From Flaccisagitta enflata (lineage: Eukaryota; Chaetognatha; Sagittoidea; Aphragmophora), in the NCBI GenBank assembly GCA_965153355.1, contig OZ231127.1:42098001-42162000 (forward strand): 64,000 bases of DNA, given 5' to 3'. Made by a program: the position numbers and the translations under genes. Shown piece after piece: positions 42,721-64,000 of the stretch. Each line of letters opens with the position of its first letter. Position 1 is the first letter of the stretch. Below the pieces are notes generated by a model. The model had not been told where the DNA came from, searched no databases, and worked only from the letters and a program-made list of their open reading frames with translations.

Positions 42721-43281
42721 AAAAAACCATCGTACGTTCAGACCTCTTGATTATGTTTTTCTTCCAGGCAGCAGGATTTGTACACTAAGATCTTCCGACA
42801 GACCATCTTGATTAACACCAAACAGAAAGTTACCATAAAATGGGGTTTCAGCTACCAAAAACGCACTCAAATTCATCCTTGATTCTCCTTAAATGGTTTT
42901 GATGGTACTTGGATCGTTGATAAATTTCTAGTTGCATGCACGCAGCTACATATTCCTCTGTCAGTCCATCCATCTGTCCATCCATCCGTCAGTCCATCCA
43001 TCAATCACATTAAATTTTTGACTTTAAAGAAATGCCCTCTTTTTTCCTTTTTTTTTTTTTTTGTAATCTTTTTCCTACTCTTCTTTTTCTCTCAATTTGA
43101 TTTTCCTTCCTTTTCCTTTTTTTTTTCTTTGTCTTTTTCTTTTTCCTTTTCCTTTCCTTTTCTTTTCTTTTTCTTTTCTCTTCTTCTTCTTTTTTCTACC
43201 CTCTTTCCTTTTCTCCTTTTCCTTCCTCCTTTTTTTCCTTTTCTCCTTTTCCTTCTAAAACCTTCCGACATGCCCCCTTAC
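42721..43281. other. Spacer between oxidase 5' end and hevein-like exon
   Basis: Has a 19-nt inverted match to the hevein-like exon (42737-42755), a Helentron-like left fragment near 42930-43010, and a pyrimidine-rich stretch 43040-43260. No exon joining the two neighbours was found. Confidence 0.45.
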
Positions 43282-43562
43282 CTTCCGAGCAGCGGCGCTG
43301 CACGCTGCAACATAATCAAGAGGTCTGCGTACGTTGTTAGAATATCAAGACACTTGGCCGTAAAGGACATCAGTTTGTGGCATTTACCAATGGTGGGCTT
43401 AGTTTTGCAATACTTGGGCCCGCTTCCGCACCATCCAAAATGGCTACAGCAAGGTGCATATTTACAATCTGCGTCGCTGAAGCATTTCCCAAAGTGCGCG
43501 TCACAAAGATGACCGAAACAACAAAATGCCAATATGGTCAGAAACAATTTCATACCGATCAT
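43282..43562 (-). CDS. Exon encoding a signal peptide and a hevein-like chitin-binding domain
   Basis: The acceptor CTCTCACAG at 43564 is followed by ATG (43562); a second in-frame ATG is at 43553. Residues 1-22 form a signal peptide (MKLFLTILAFCCFGHLCDA). Residues 23-52 read CFSDADCKYAPCCSHFGWCG then SGPKYC, the CCS-x-x-G-x-C-G-x-x-x-x-YC pattern of hevein-like domains, which bind chitin or similar glycans. About 40 further residues include two more cysteines. A good donor (GTAAGG) follows at 43281, leaving phase 2, so more exons exist downstream. The phase does not join directly to the oxidase exon at 41969. It may be a separate secreted protein or the missing 5' part of the oxidase. Confidence 0.65.
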
Positions 43563-43564
43563 CC

Positions 43565-43567
<3 letters not shown>

Positions 43568-43626
<59 letters not shown>
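43568..43626. repeat. (GA)n microsatellite; pyrimidine tract of the hevein exon acceptor
   Basis: On minus, CT repeats run straight into CACAG and the exon. Confidence 0.95.
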
Positions 43627-43628
<2 letters not shown>

Positions 43629-43639
43629 AACAGGTTTGA

Positions 43640-44168
43640 TAGACAAACAATAGATGCGCCCTCGTCGTTACTGGTAGGTTTCTTAGCAGGAAACTTTTTG
43701 ATAGATTTTAGACAATAATAACAGGTTTTAGACCATGACCTTTCTTGATGAATTTGACAGTCGGAAACCATTGCACACTGCAGGCTACCACTAATCCTCA
43801 CTGCAGGCATACACTTAATGTGGATGACATGAATAGATATGAAGAAAGTACAATGTTGAAGACTTAAAGAAAAATTTCTTTATTCTGATACTATTTGCAT
43901 AAAGTAGATAAGTGTTCAGTTTTCATGAATTCCTTATTTCTTAAGATTTTTTCTTTAAAAGTATCATTGGAAATAAAAATTTAGAGACTAAGTGCAATCC
44001 ACTTCTTTCTTATAACATTTTTTACTTCATTTGGTCTTTGAAGAACTTAATAAATGATGTGCTGGATATGTTAAAGTAATGCATGGATTTGAATATAAAA
44101 AAAAATTGAATTGTGGAGGTGGGAGGGATAGGGGCATGATCAACATAGACAATCAAGCTAGTTATACA
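43640..44168. other. Spacer, no gene supported
   Basis: AT-rich. An 83-aa minus ORF (43559-43810) is open upstream of the hevein exon but lacks clear exon borders. Confidence 0.35.
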
Positions 44169-45494
44169 ATTGGGGACTGTTTGGGAGAGCAGCTCAAGAG
44201 ATGCGAGGACGCATCTAATAATGATTGGGGACTGTTTGAGAGTGATTAGGAGTGAATAGGCTGATATTGAAAGAATGCGTTACGGACGGACGGACCTACT
44301 GACGGACGGACACACCCTCTTATGGAGATGCGAGGACGCATCTAATAATGATTGGGGACTGTTTGAGAGTGATTAGGAGTGAATAGGCTGATATCGAGAG
44401 AATGCGTTACGGACGGACGGACCTACGGACGGACGGACACACCCTCTTATAGAGATGCGAGGACGCATCTAATAATGATTGGGGACTGTTTGAGAGTGAT
44501 TAGGAGTGAATAGGCTGATATCGAGAGAATGCGTTACGGACGGACGGACCTACGGACGGACGGACACACCCTCTTATAGAGATGCGAGGACGCATCTAAT
44601 AATGATTGGGGACTGTTTGAGAGTGATTAGGAGTGAATAGGCTGATATTGAGAGAATGCGTTACGGACGGACGGACCTACAGACGGACGGACACACCCTC
44701 TTATGGAGATGCGAGGACGCATCGAATAATGATTGGGGACTGTTTGAGAGTGATTAGGAGTGAATAGGCTGATATTGAGAGAATGCGTTACGGACGGACG
44801 GACCTACGGACGGACGGACACACCCTCTTATGGAGATGCGAGGACGCATCAAATAATGATTGGGGACTGTTTGAGAGTGATTAGGAGTGAATAGGCTGAT
44901 ATTGAGAGAATGCGTTACGGACAGACGGACCTACGGACGGACGGACACACCCTCTTATGGAGATGCGAGGACGCATCGAATAATGATTGGGGACTGTTTG
45001 AGAGTGATTAGGAGTGAATAGGCTGATATTGAGAGAATGCGTTACGGACGGACGGACCTACGGACGGACGGACACACCCTCTTATGGAGATGCGAGGACG
45101 CATCTAATAATGATTGGGGACTGTTTGAGAGTGATTAGGAGTGAATAGGCTGATATTGAGAGAATGCTTTATGGACGGACGGACCTACGGACGGACGGAC
45201 ACACCCTCTTATGGAGATGCGAGGACGCATCGAATAATGATTGGGGACTGTTTGAGAGTGATTAGGAGTGAATAGGCTGATATTGAGAGAATGCGTTATG
45301 GACGGACGGACCTACGGACGGACGGACACACCCTCTTATGGAGATGCGAGGACGCATCTAATAATGATTGGGGACTGTTTGAGAGTGATTAGGAGTGAAT
45401 AGGCTGATATTGAGAGAATGCGTTACGGACGGACGGACCTACGGACGGACGGACACACCCTCTTATGGAGATGCGAGGACGCATCTAAAAACGG
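44169..45494 (+). repeat. 127-bp tandem array, ten near-identical units of a hairpin-ended element
   Basis: ATTGGGGACTG recurs at 44224, 44351, 44478, 44605, 44732, 44859, 44986, 45113, 45240 and 45367, exactly 127 bp apart. Each unit has ATGCGTTACGGACGGACGG, CCTCTTATGGAGATGCGAGG and ACGCATC. Internal units continue CTAATAATG; the last ends with the family terminus CTAAAAA. A shortened unit at 44169-44223 precedes the array. Confidence 0.95.
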
Positions 45495-45518
45495 ATGGTG
45501 GCAGCAAAATTGTTGAAG

Positions 45519-45550
<32 letters not shown>

Positions 45551-45860
45551 GAAAACCAAAATAGCATGGTAAAAACCAAGTGCATAATAATTAGTGTTAA
45601 ACTAGAACGTGTCGTGTCACTGTAGATTAAATCGAGATAATATGGCGATCACTTTTATTTGGACTCAGAACAAAGAGGGTATTGTGCTAAAATTGGCGCG
45701 CCTTGGAAACAAAGATGTGAACAAGCTTTGTGCTCTTTGTGCTCTTCCAGAGGGCACAGTTATTTCCTCCTCCCCTCCCTGTTCCAGCTTTTTCCCATCC
45801 CCACCTTGCAGGAACATGAACTCACATTACGATAAAACATGTGGCACGGGGCATATAGGT
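45495..45860. other. Spacer, no gene supported
   Basis: A (AAAAG)n run at 45520-45556. A 92-aa ORF at 45609-45887 has no recognisable family. Confidence 0.35.
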
Positions 45861-45998
45861 CGGTTGAGTGGGATAGAGTGGCGTTAGGTGTTTTTCCCCA
45901 TCAGGGTGGGATTTGATGGACTGTGTAGGTGGGTTGAGTGGGATAAAGTGGCATTAGGTGTTTTTTCCCATCAGGGTGGGATTTGATGGACTGTGCAG
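45858..45998. repeat. ~69-bp tandem duplication
   Basis: Two adjacent copies of GGTTGAGTGGGATA...CATCAGGGTGGGATTTGATGG. Confidence 0.85.
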
Positions 45999-46345
45999 GG
46001 CACATGTCGTTTCGGACGGGTGGGCAAAGGTGCACGACTCCACTCCCACTCCCCAGACACACAAACACTAACAAATAGCATCTTGGCCGCGCTTTTTTAC
46101 ACTTGTAATATCTTCTGTATTTTTCTTCCTATGGATTTTCTACCCTTTGATTTCCTTCCTCATTATATAAAGGCCTACATCTTTAAGCTACAAATGGTAA
46201 TCATCCCTCCTATAAGCTCATGAAATGACTTAACAACATGGCAATAGTTGCTATAATAGTGCTTTTACGTCTTTCAACTTATTATGAGAGGTCTTACGAC
46301 GCACTAAAATTAAGTCGTGGTGCACACGAGCAGAAAATTTGAAAA

Positions 46346-46495
46346 GTCATTTTGCGTGAAATTCTTAATCTGTCTCTGAATGCAAAGATTTGCATTTCTA
46401 AGAACATGGCCCTTTTCTTATATGTCTTTAGAATACGGCCATGTTTTTATAAATGCAAATTTTTGCATTCAGAGACAGATGAAGAATTTTTTACA
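46346..46495. repeat. Near-perfect hairpin, ~65-nt arms and ~25-nt loop
   Basis: AATTCTTAATCTGTCTCTGA and AAGAACATGGCC on the left arm pair with GGCCATGTTTTTA and TCAGAGACAGATGAAGAATT on the right. Could be a small MITE or a hairpin RNA source. A 113-aa ORF across it is not supported. Confidence 0.8.
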
Positions 46496-46766
46496 GCTGA
46501 ATGACCCGCGGAAAGACGGACAGACGGACGAACCAGGCCTCTTATTTGGAGACATGAGTCCACGACGTACTGATATTGATAACATGTCAAGGTGGAGCAA
46601 ATTGATTAAGTCAAATAAAAAAACCACACTGCAAACAATAACTACTCACTCTACCATGTCAAGGTCGAGTGTAAAGCAAATGAACAAGTTGTATAAAAAA
46701 AAAACACTCTTCAAGCGATAACTACACAATCTGACATTGATTGATTGACAGTGACGGGTTCAATCC

Positions 46767-46806
46767 TAGCAAGGCCGGATACACGATGGCGGGTGAGCAG
46801 GGCATG
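46767..46806 (+). mobile_element. Left-end fragment of a hairpin-ended element
   Basis: CAAGGCCGGATACACGATGG then GGGTGAGCAGG; no right end. Confidence 0.5.
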
Positions 46807-46837
46807 AGCTAATCTGTCTTTCTTTCATTTTGTCATG

Positions 46838-47500
46838 TGCATGTGCAGATTAAAAAATCTCAGGATTATGTCAAAAATGGGGGATTTTACCGTCCATCCC
46901 ATACTAGACCAATTTTGACCCAAGGAATCCAAATCCGCAGTCAGAAACGGTCTCAGGTCAATATTTCGATAGGCTACGGCTACATTTCTCAGGTTTAAAT
47001 ACATTATAAGGTCAAATTTTCAAAATTGAAATTTGTCAATCTGATTGCAGATGCAAAATCCTTGAAAAAAACTATTAAAAGAAAGTATTTTTCTTTTTTT
47101 GAAATTTTGATTGGAACATAGTCAAAATTAGCGTTAAACATCCAAAATAGAGTAAAATTGCTCTTTTGTCTAAATTTGGCCTAATTTTGACGGATAATGT
47201 TAATTTTGATTATGTTCTAATCAAAATTTTGAAAAAAGAAAGACACTTTCTTCACACAGTTTTTTTGCAAGGATTTTGAATCTGCAATCAGATTGACAAA
47301 TTTCGAATTTTGAAAATTTGACCTCAATAGTATTTTGACCTGAAAAATGTAGCTGTACCCTATCGAAATATTGACCTGAGACCATTTTTGACTGCAGATT
47401 TGGATTCCTGGGGTTAAAATTTGTCTAGAAGGGGATGGACGGTAAAATCCCAAAATTTTGACATATGTAATCCTGATATTTTTTAAAGTACGGATGCACC
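46838..47500. mobile_element. Foldback element, ~280-bp arms around a ~90-bp loop
   Basis: The left arm 46838-47125 and right arm 47210-47500 are inverted near-copies (for example GGATTTTACCGTCCATCCC and GGATGGACGGTAAAATCCC). The 170-aa minus ORF at 47217-47729 runs through the right arm and is not a gene. Confidence 0.8.
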
Positions 47501-47537
47501 CAAACGTACCCATGCCGCTTTGACTTTGAGGGCTGTA

Positions 47538-48024
47538 CACGAACTTGGCCGAGTAACAACCTTCTTTATAACAACGTTGAGGCTCAAAATGTAAAAAAAA
47601 TAAGCACATTTCTAGCAACTTCGTCAGCCTCAGAAAATTTAGAATATAACAACATTTCAGCTCAAATCCAACCAATAACAACTTTTCTCTTAGATTTGAT
47701 AGAATTCTTGTTGCATTCAATTGTAACATGCAGCGGTTTCATAGAAGAGGTGGCTTTTTCTAATGTATTTTAGTTATAACAATAATTTGTTCCTGATTTT
47801 GAATGGTTGTTTTCCTTTAATTCATTCCTTCTCTTGATCCTTGTCATTCCAGAGAAAGCAGCAAAAGGAATGATGGTACGGACATCCTAATCAATCGCTA
47901 TATTAGAAGATTGATGAGAAAAAATAACAACAGTTTAGCAACGGTTTGAGCTTCATATCGTCTTTCAAATAACAACATTGAGCCTCAGAAAAAAATAACC
48001 CGTTGTTACTCAGCCAAGTGCGTG
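47538..48024. mobile_element. MITE with TA flanks, CACGAACTTGGCCGAGTAAC termini
   Basis: TA at 47536-47537 and 48025-48026. The right end is GTTACTCAGCCAAGTGCGTG. Subterminal ATAACAACGTTGAGGCTCA and TGAGCCTCAATGTTG-like blocks also pair. Non-coding, Tc1/mariner-like size and target. Confidence 0.75.
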
Positions 48025-48026
48025 TA

Positions 48027-48445
48027 CACGCTTTTCATTTTATAAGAACATTGTTTTTTGAGGTGAGCCTCAGCGTTCTTATTTTTAACCTTGTTTTGAG
48101 GCTCAAGCGTTCTTAACATGTTCTTATTTTTGAATAATAAAATTTCTTTATAATTATATATTTATAGTATTGTAATTGCAATTGCAATTGTTAAAAAAAG
48201 ATTTTATTACACAAAAAAAATGTAAGATTGATATTCAATGAAAAATAAATTGTTATTTCAAAAATCATTATCATTTGAAATATCAATCATTTTGGGGTTT
48301 TTATCTAATTTTACTAGTTTTTTTGAAAAATATTATTCTTATCTTCAAATCTGAGGCTAAGCATATTCTTAAGATATTCTTATTTTTTGGCCAAATCTGA
48401 GGCTGATGTTCTTATAAACAGTGTTCTTACAAAAAGAAAAGCGTG
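48027..48445. mobile_element. MITE with TA flanks, CACGCTTTTC termini, back to back with the previous one
   Basis: TA at 48025-48026 is shared with the neighbour; the other TA is at 48446-48447. Termini CACGCTTTTC and GAAAAGCGTG, then TAAGAACA and TGTTCTTA. The interior is AT-rich. Confidence 0.75.
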
Positions 48446-48557
<112 letters not shown>

Positions 48558-48727
48558 TTGAAAAAATAAGAAGGGGGGTAAGGATTGATCTCGCGACCTG
48601 GAATCACAACGAAGTAACTTCAGCGGCTGTCTCTTTAGTAAGACCGCACAGCATCAGCAGTCGCATGATGGATGACGTGATCAAAACAAAAACATGATAA
48701 ATATCACGTAGACTACTTACTTCACTT

Positions 48728-48802
48728 ACTGAGTTGAAAAAAGAATTTCTTCGAAGATCACATCGTTCTTCTTGAAGATTTACACTTGGAAATTCAAACA
48801 TG
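48728..48802 (-). CDS. Possible short first exon (weak)
   Basis: ATG at about 48801 opens about 24 codons ending in a consensus donor GTAAGT (peptide start MFEFPSVNLQEERCD). No partner exon in matching phase was found. Confidence 0.2.
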
Positions 48803-48905
48803 ATAGGTAAGATATTTTTTTTTTACAAATTTGTGCCGATTAACACCCGTGTAAGAATTATTATTACAGCGACACTTAATGTACGTAACAGTTAAACGCA
48901 TATGC

Positions 48906-49086
48906 TCATTTCTGGTTGGCCCAGTAAGATGAAATTTTAATCCAAGTGTCTTTATTCCTTGGGGCTACTAATGTCAAAATTTCATTACACTGAACAAACT
49001 GGAAGAATATTTCCATGGTTGTTGTTTTAGAAATAATTTCATCGTTTCTCTCGAGTATTGAACGCGAATCACTCTTGAAAACTAGG
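48906..49086 (-). CDS. Possible terminal exon of an unknown gene
   Basis: A pyrimidine-rich acceptor (CTGTTACTTTCAG) is followed by about 60 open codons to TGA, with varied non-repetitive composition (ends WIKISSYWANQK). No family recognised and no upstream exon found. It could be a real 3' exon or chance. Confidence 0.3.
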
Positions 49087-49154
49087 TCAACCTGAAAGTA
49101 ACAGTCGCCCACCGATAGGCAGTGACGGGAAACATCTTGACCAACCTTTACTCA

Positions 49155-49184
49155 GCTTGTTTTATCGCGTGCACGCGACTAAAA
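49155..49184 (+). mobile_element. Solo hairpin terminus of the hairpin-ended family
   Basis: ATCGCGTGCACGCGACTAAAAG without tract or left end. Confidence 0.5.
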
Positions 49185-49330
49185 GTGAATTTGCGCGGAG
49201 ACGGTTCAAACATCTTCATAATTGCAGGATGAGAATTAGGCATATTCCATAAGAGAGGAAAATCGCTTCCACATCCCAAGTAGCAAGTGTTACGCCGTTA
49301 CGGTAGCAACTTTACCTATTTACGTTACAG

Positions 49331-50912
<1,582 letters not shown>

Positions 50913-51510
50913 CTCAATTAAATAACTTGGACATTTTTTCTTCGTGCACCCACGCGCGCTACCTTTCGTTACGAAAGGCGTTTTTTTTTTTGGTTTTTGT
51001 CAAATTTTGGTAAATGATTGGTGCTCAGGCGCTTATATTTTAATTTAATTCTATCAAGCTATCTTTCGCTAAGAATTTTAGCGCCAAGAAATTTTTAGCG
51101 TCATCCAGCCTCGCTTTAGTAATGAGTTCTTACAATGCAACGGTCCAAGCATTATTCGCCTTGTCCGTTTTGCGCTAACGTATTCTTACTTGGCACCGTG
51201 AGAAAAACAATTTCCTATGTATATACGAATTTGTATTAGTTACTCACACTGAAATGATACATCAAATTTCATTTGAGATAATTCATGCCATAATGTTATG
51301 AACTAACGGGTGCGTTTTTTTGCGCGCGCTTCGATCGTTTCTTGTGTTCTTCTGTTCTCAGTTAGATTTACGCTGTTAACCCCAATCATCGCCAAGGACT
51401 TCGCGGCGATGCGTTGACTAGAATTTATTTATCATTAAATACTTATTTCAATGATAGTTTGTGTGTTTGTAAATTATGCAGTGATTAAAGACAGAAAGGG
51501 CACAATAAAA
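50913..51510. other. 3' flank of the acidic gene, no gene seen
   Basis: Probably includes the 3' UTR. AT-rich, no feature recognised. Confidence 0.4.
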
Positions 51511-51664
51511 ACAAGGCCGGATACACGGCAATCCAGTCGCGGACGGTTGGGCAGGAGCAGTAATGCGAAAACCGCTCGGAATTTAAAAAAGTTTGTTACC
51601 TACCGACTTACCGACCTACCGACCGACACAGCAAGGTGTAGAGTCGCGTGTCCGCGACTAAAAA
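51511..51664 (+). mobile_element. Hairpin-ended element, GTCGCGGAC subfamily
   Basis: Left ACAAGGCCGGATACACGGC, then GTCGCGGAC and GGTTGGGCAGG; right ACCGACCTACCGACC tract, hairpin GTCGCGTGTCCGCGAC, CTAAAA. Confidence 0.8.
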
Positions 51665-51761
51665 CCTTGAAATTGAGTACCGGAAGGATTGCTTAATGCC
51701 TGGGTAAAGGCGGTCATGTCAACAAGGTCAATTAATCATTTGCGTGCGATTTCGCGCGTGT

Positions 51762-51973
<212 letters not shown>

Positions 51974-52283
51974 GAGAAAACGAGAACGCCAACACGTCCG
52001 CGCGTCAATCAGAAGGGCGACGCTCCAAGTCAGCAAAATGAACTCAGCCGCCAACTCCAGCAAGAAGTGATGAAAAGAATCAACAATTGATAAATAAGCA
52101 ATAAATATTAATGACTTTTGATTTTCGATCATCGAGATGTGACATGCGAGGACATTACATCCCAAGCACTATATTCAATTGATTAGAAATGTACAAGCGT
52201 TGTGGCGCCAACCGAGTCTAATGAATGAGCTAACGTGGAAAAAAAATCAACTGATGCGTACAAACAAGCGTGACGTTAAGTTT

Positions 52284-62108
<9,825 letters not shown>

Positions 62109-62139
62109 CTGAAAGATAAGGACAAAAAATGATATGAGA

Positions 62140-62266
62140 GAAAGGAAAGAATGAAGAAAGAAAGAAAGAGAGAAAGAAAAGAAGAAAGAAAGAAAGAAAG
62201 TAAGAAAGAAAGAAAGAAAGAAAGAAAGAAGAAAAAAAAGAAAGAAAGAAAGAAAGAAAGAAAGAG
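62140..62266. repeat. (GAAA)n microsatellite upstream of Hmx exon 1
   Basis: GAAA tract about 30 nt before the acceptor (minus sense), supplying its pyrimidine-rich context. Confidence 0.95.
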
Positions 62267-62269
62267 TGT

Positions 62270-62815
62270 CGCAAAATGATGGTCAAGGTACCCAGGCCCT
62301 GCCTCAGGTTGTGGCAAAGCTGAGGGGGAGAAGCGGTTCAAAGCGTGACGAGAGCCACATATGGGGATTTTCCTCCTTCTTCTCCTTCTTCTCCTCCTCC
62401 GTCCCTCCCCCCTCAAATCCCAGTCTCGAGGCCCAAATTCCAGTCTTGAGGCCCAAATCCCAGTCTTGAGGCCCACATCCCAGCCTCAAGGCCCAAATTC
62501 TAGCCTCAAGGCCCAAATCCTAGCCTGGAGGCTGAGATTTGGGCCTCAAGGCGTGGATCTTGGCCTCTTGGCTGAGATTTTGACATTGAGGCTGAGATTT
62601 GGGCCTCAAGACTAACATCTGGGCCTCCAGGCTAGGATTTGGGCCTTGAGGCTAGGATTTGGGCCTTGATGCTGGGATGTGGGCCTCAAGACTGGGATTT
62701 GGGCCTCAAGACTGGAATTTGGGCCTCGAGACTGGGATTTGAGGGGGGGACGTAGAAGGAGAAGAAGGTGAAGGAGAAGGAGAAAATCCCCCATATGTGG
62801 GGCCGCTGCCCAAAA
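62270..62815. mobile_element. Second foldback family with inverted GAGGCCCAAATCCCAGTCTT arrays
   Basis: Inner arms CCACATATGGGGATTTTCCT (62356) and GGAGAAAATCCCCCATATGTGG-like (ends about 62801), closing on GGGGCCGCTGCCC. In between, about eight 20-bp units face about nine of the opposite orientation. Architecture parallels the 18.6-kb and 42.3-kb foldbacks with a different unit. Confidence 0.7.
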
Positions 62816-63745
<930 letters not shown>

Positions 63746-64000
63746 AAAAAAAAAAGCTTAAAGTTCTAGGAAAACCTGTTAACTCGAGATTGAGTTTGAA
63801 ATATTTATCTGACTTGTTAGCGTTGTGACGCTCCTTTGAAACGAAAGGCGGCGTCAAGCACAAGAATACAAAACAAAAGGCGCTGTCAAAACAATAGCAA
63901 TTTGGGAAGAAAAAAAAGGAGAAATCTAATTTTATTTGTGGTTTAGGGAAAATTTCATTCAAATGAAAAGAAATTGTCGATTAATGAAACTCAGTGCGAC
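63746..64000. other. Unique sequence at the window edge, no gene supported
   Basis: Could contain upstream Hmx sequence; no exon in a phase compatible with 62108 was recognised. Confidence 0.3.

Noticed and set aside
44224-45494. 127-bp array as CRISPR or rRNA spacer
   Set aside because: No unique spacers, and the units carry transposon hairpin ends; no rRNA sequence nearby.
47217-47729. 170-aa minus-strand ORF
   Set aside because: Lies across the arm of a foldback and a MITE end; composition is AT-driven.
48728-49086. Joining the 48.7-kb and 48.9-kb candidate exons into one gene
   Set aside because: The upstream candidate ends in a stop with no convincing donor, so they do not connect.

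Overview
The window is nuclear DNA of an animal. Genes are split by phase-consistent GT-AG introns, the standard code fits, and there is a diagnostic Hmx/NK5 homeobox gene. Codons and repeats do not let me name the phylum; an aquatic invertebrate is a guess. Most of the 64 kb is repeats: dense di-, tri- and tetranucleotide tracts, several minisatellites, and many short non-autonomous transposons. Nearly all long ORFs are microsatellite translations, not genes.

Genes, rebuilt by joining exons by hand. (1) 23.95-29.07 kb, plus strand: a complete 6-exon gene for a 368-aa secreted surface protein with a signal peptide, one Ig-like domain, a Thr/Ser-rich stalk and a C-terminal hydrophobic tail that looks like a GPI signal. 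(2) 41.97-32.31 kb, minus strand: an 11-exon FAD amine oxidase of the L-amino-acid-oxidase type, 658 aa with the start chosen here. Upstream on the same strand (43.56-43.28 kb) is an exon for a signal peptide plus a hevein-like chitin-binding domain; it is either another gene or a missing 5' exon. (3) 49.33-50.91 kb, plus strand: the 3' three exons of an unrecognised acidic, Ser-rich protein with a C-terminal coiled coil. (4) 62.11-52.28 kb, minus strand: eight exons of Hmx, at least 1135 aa because of homopolymer expansions, with the homeodomain split over three exons; its first exon lies outside the window or was not found.

Layout. 0-24 kb holds no convincing gene: an 11-bp satellite, a 3.35-kb hAT-like foldback, (CAA)n/(GTT)n/(GAT)n/(CCGA)n tracts, a 706-bp hAT-like element, and many copies of a hairpin-ended repeat. 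24-29 kb is the Ig gene; 29-32 kb is AT-rich with a 0.6-kb direct duplication. 32-43.6 kb is the amine oxidase, with introns packed with mobile elements. 44-49 kb has a 127-bp x10 array, a foldback and two back-to-back MITEs. 49-62 kb has the acidic gene and Hmx. 62-64 kb is a foldback and about 1 kb of (GAAA)n.

The most interesting signal is the hairpin-ended family (about 30 copies, 120-1030 bp). One end is ACAAGGCC..., the other a hairpin followed by CTAAAA. A 7-10 nt motif near the first end always matches an arm of that same copy's hairpin, and the two change together between subfamilies. Copies carry unrelated satellites in the middle, lie head to tail, and in one place form a ten-fold array with the canonical terminus only on the last unit. 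This resembles non-autonomous Helentron (HINE/DINE-like) rolling-circle elements; that assignment is inference.
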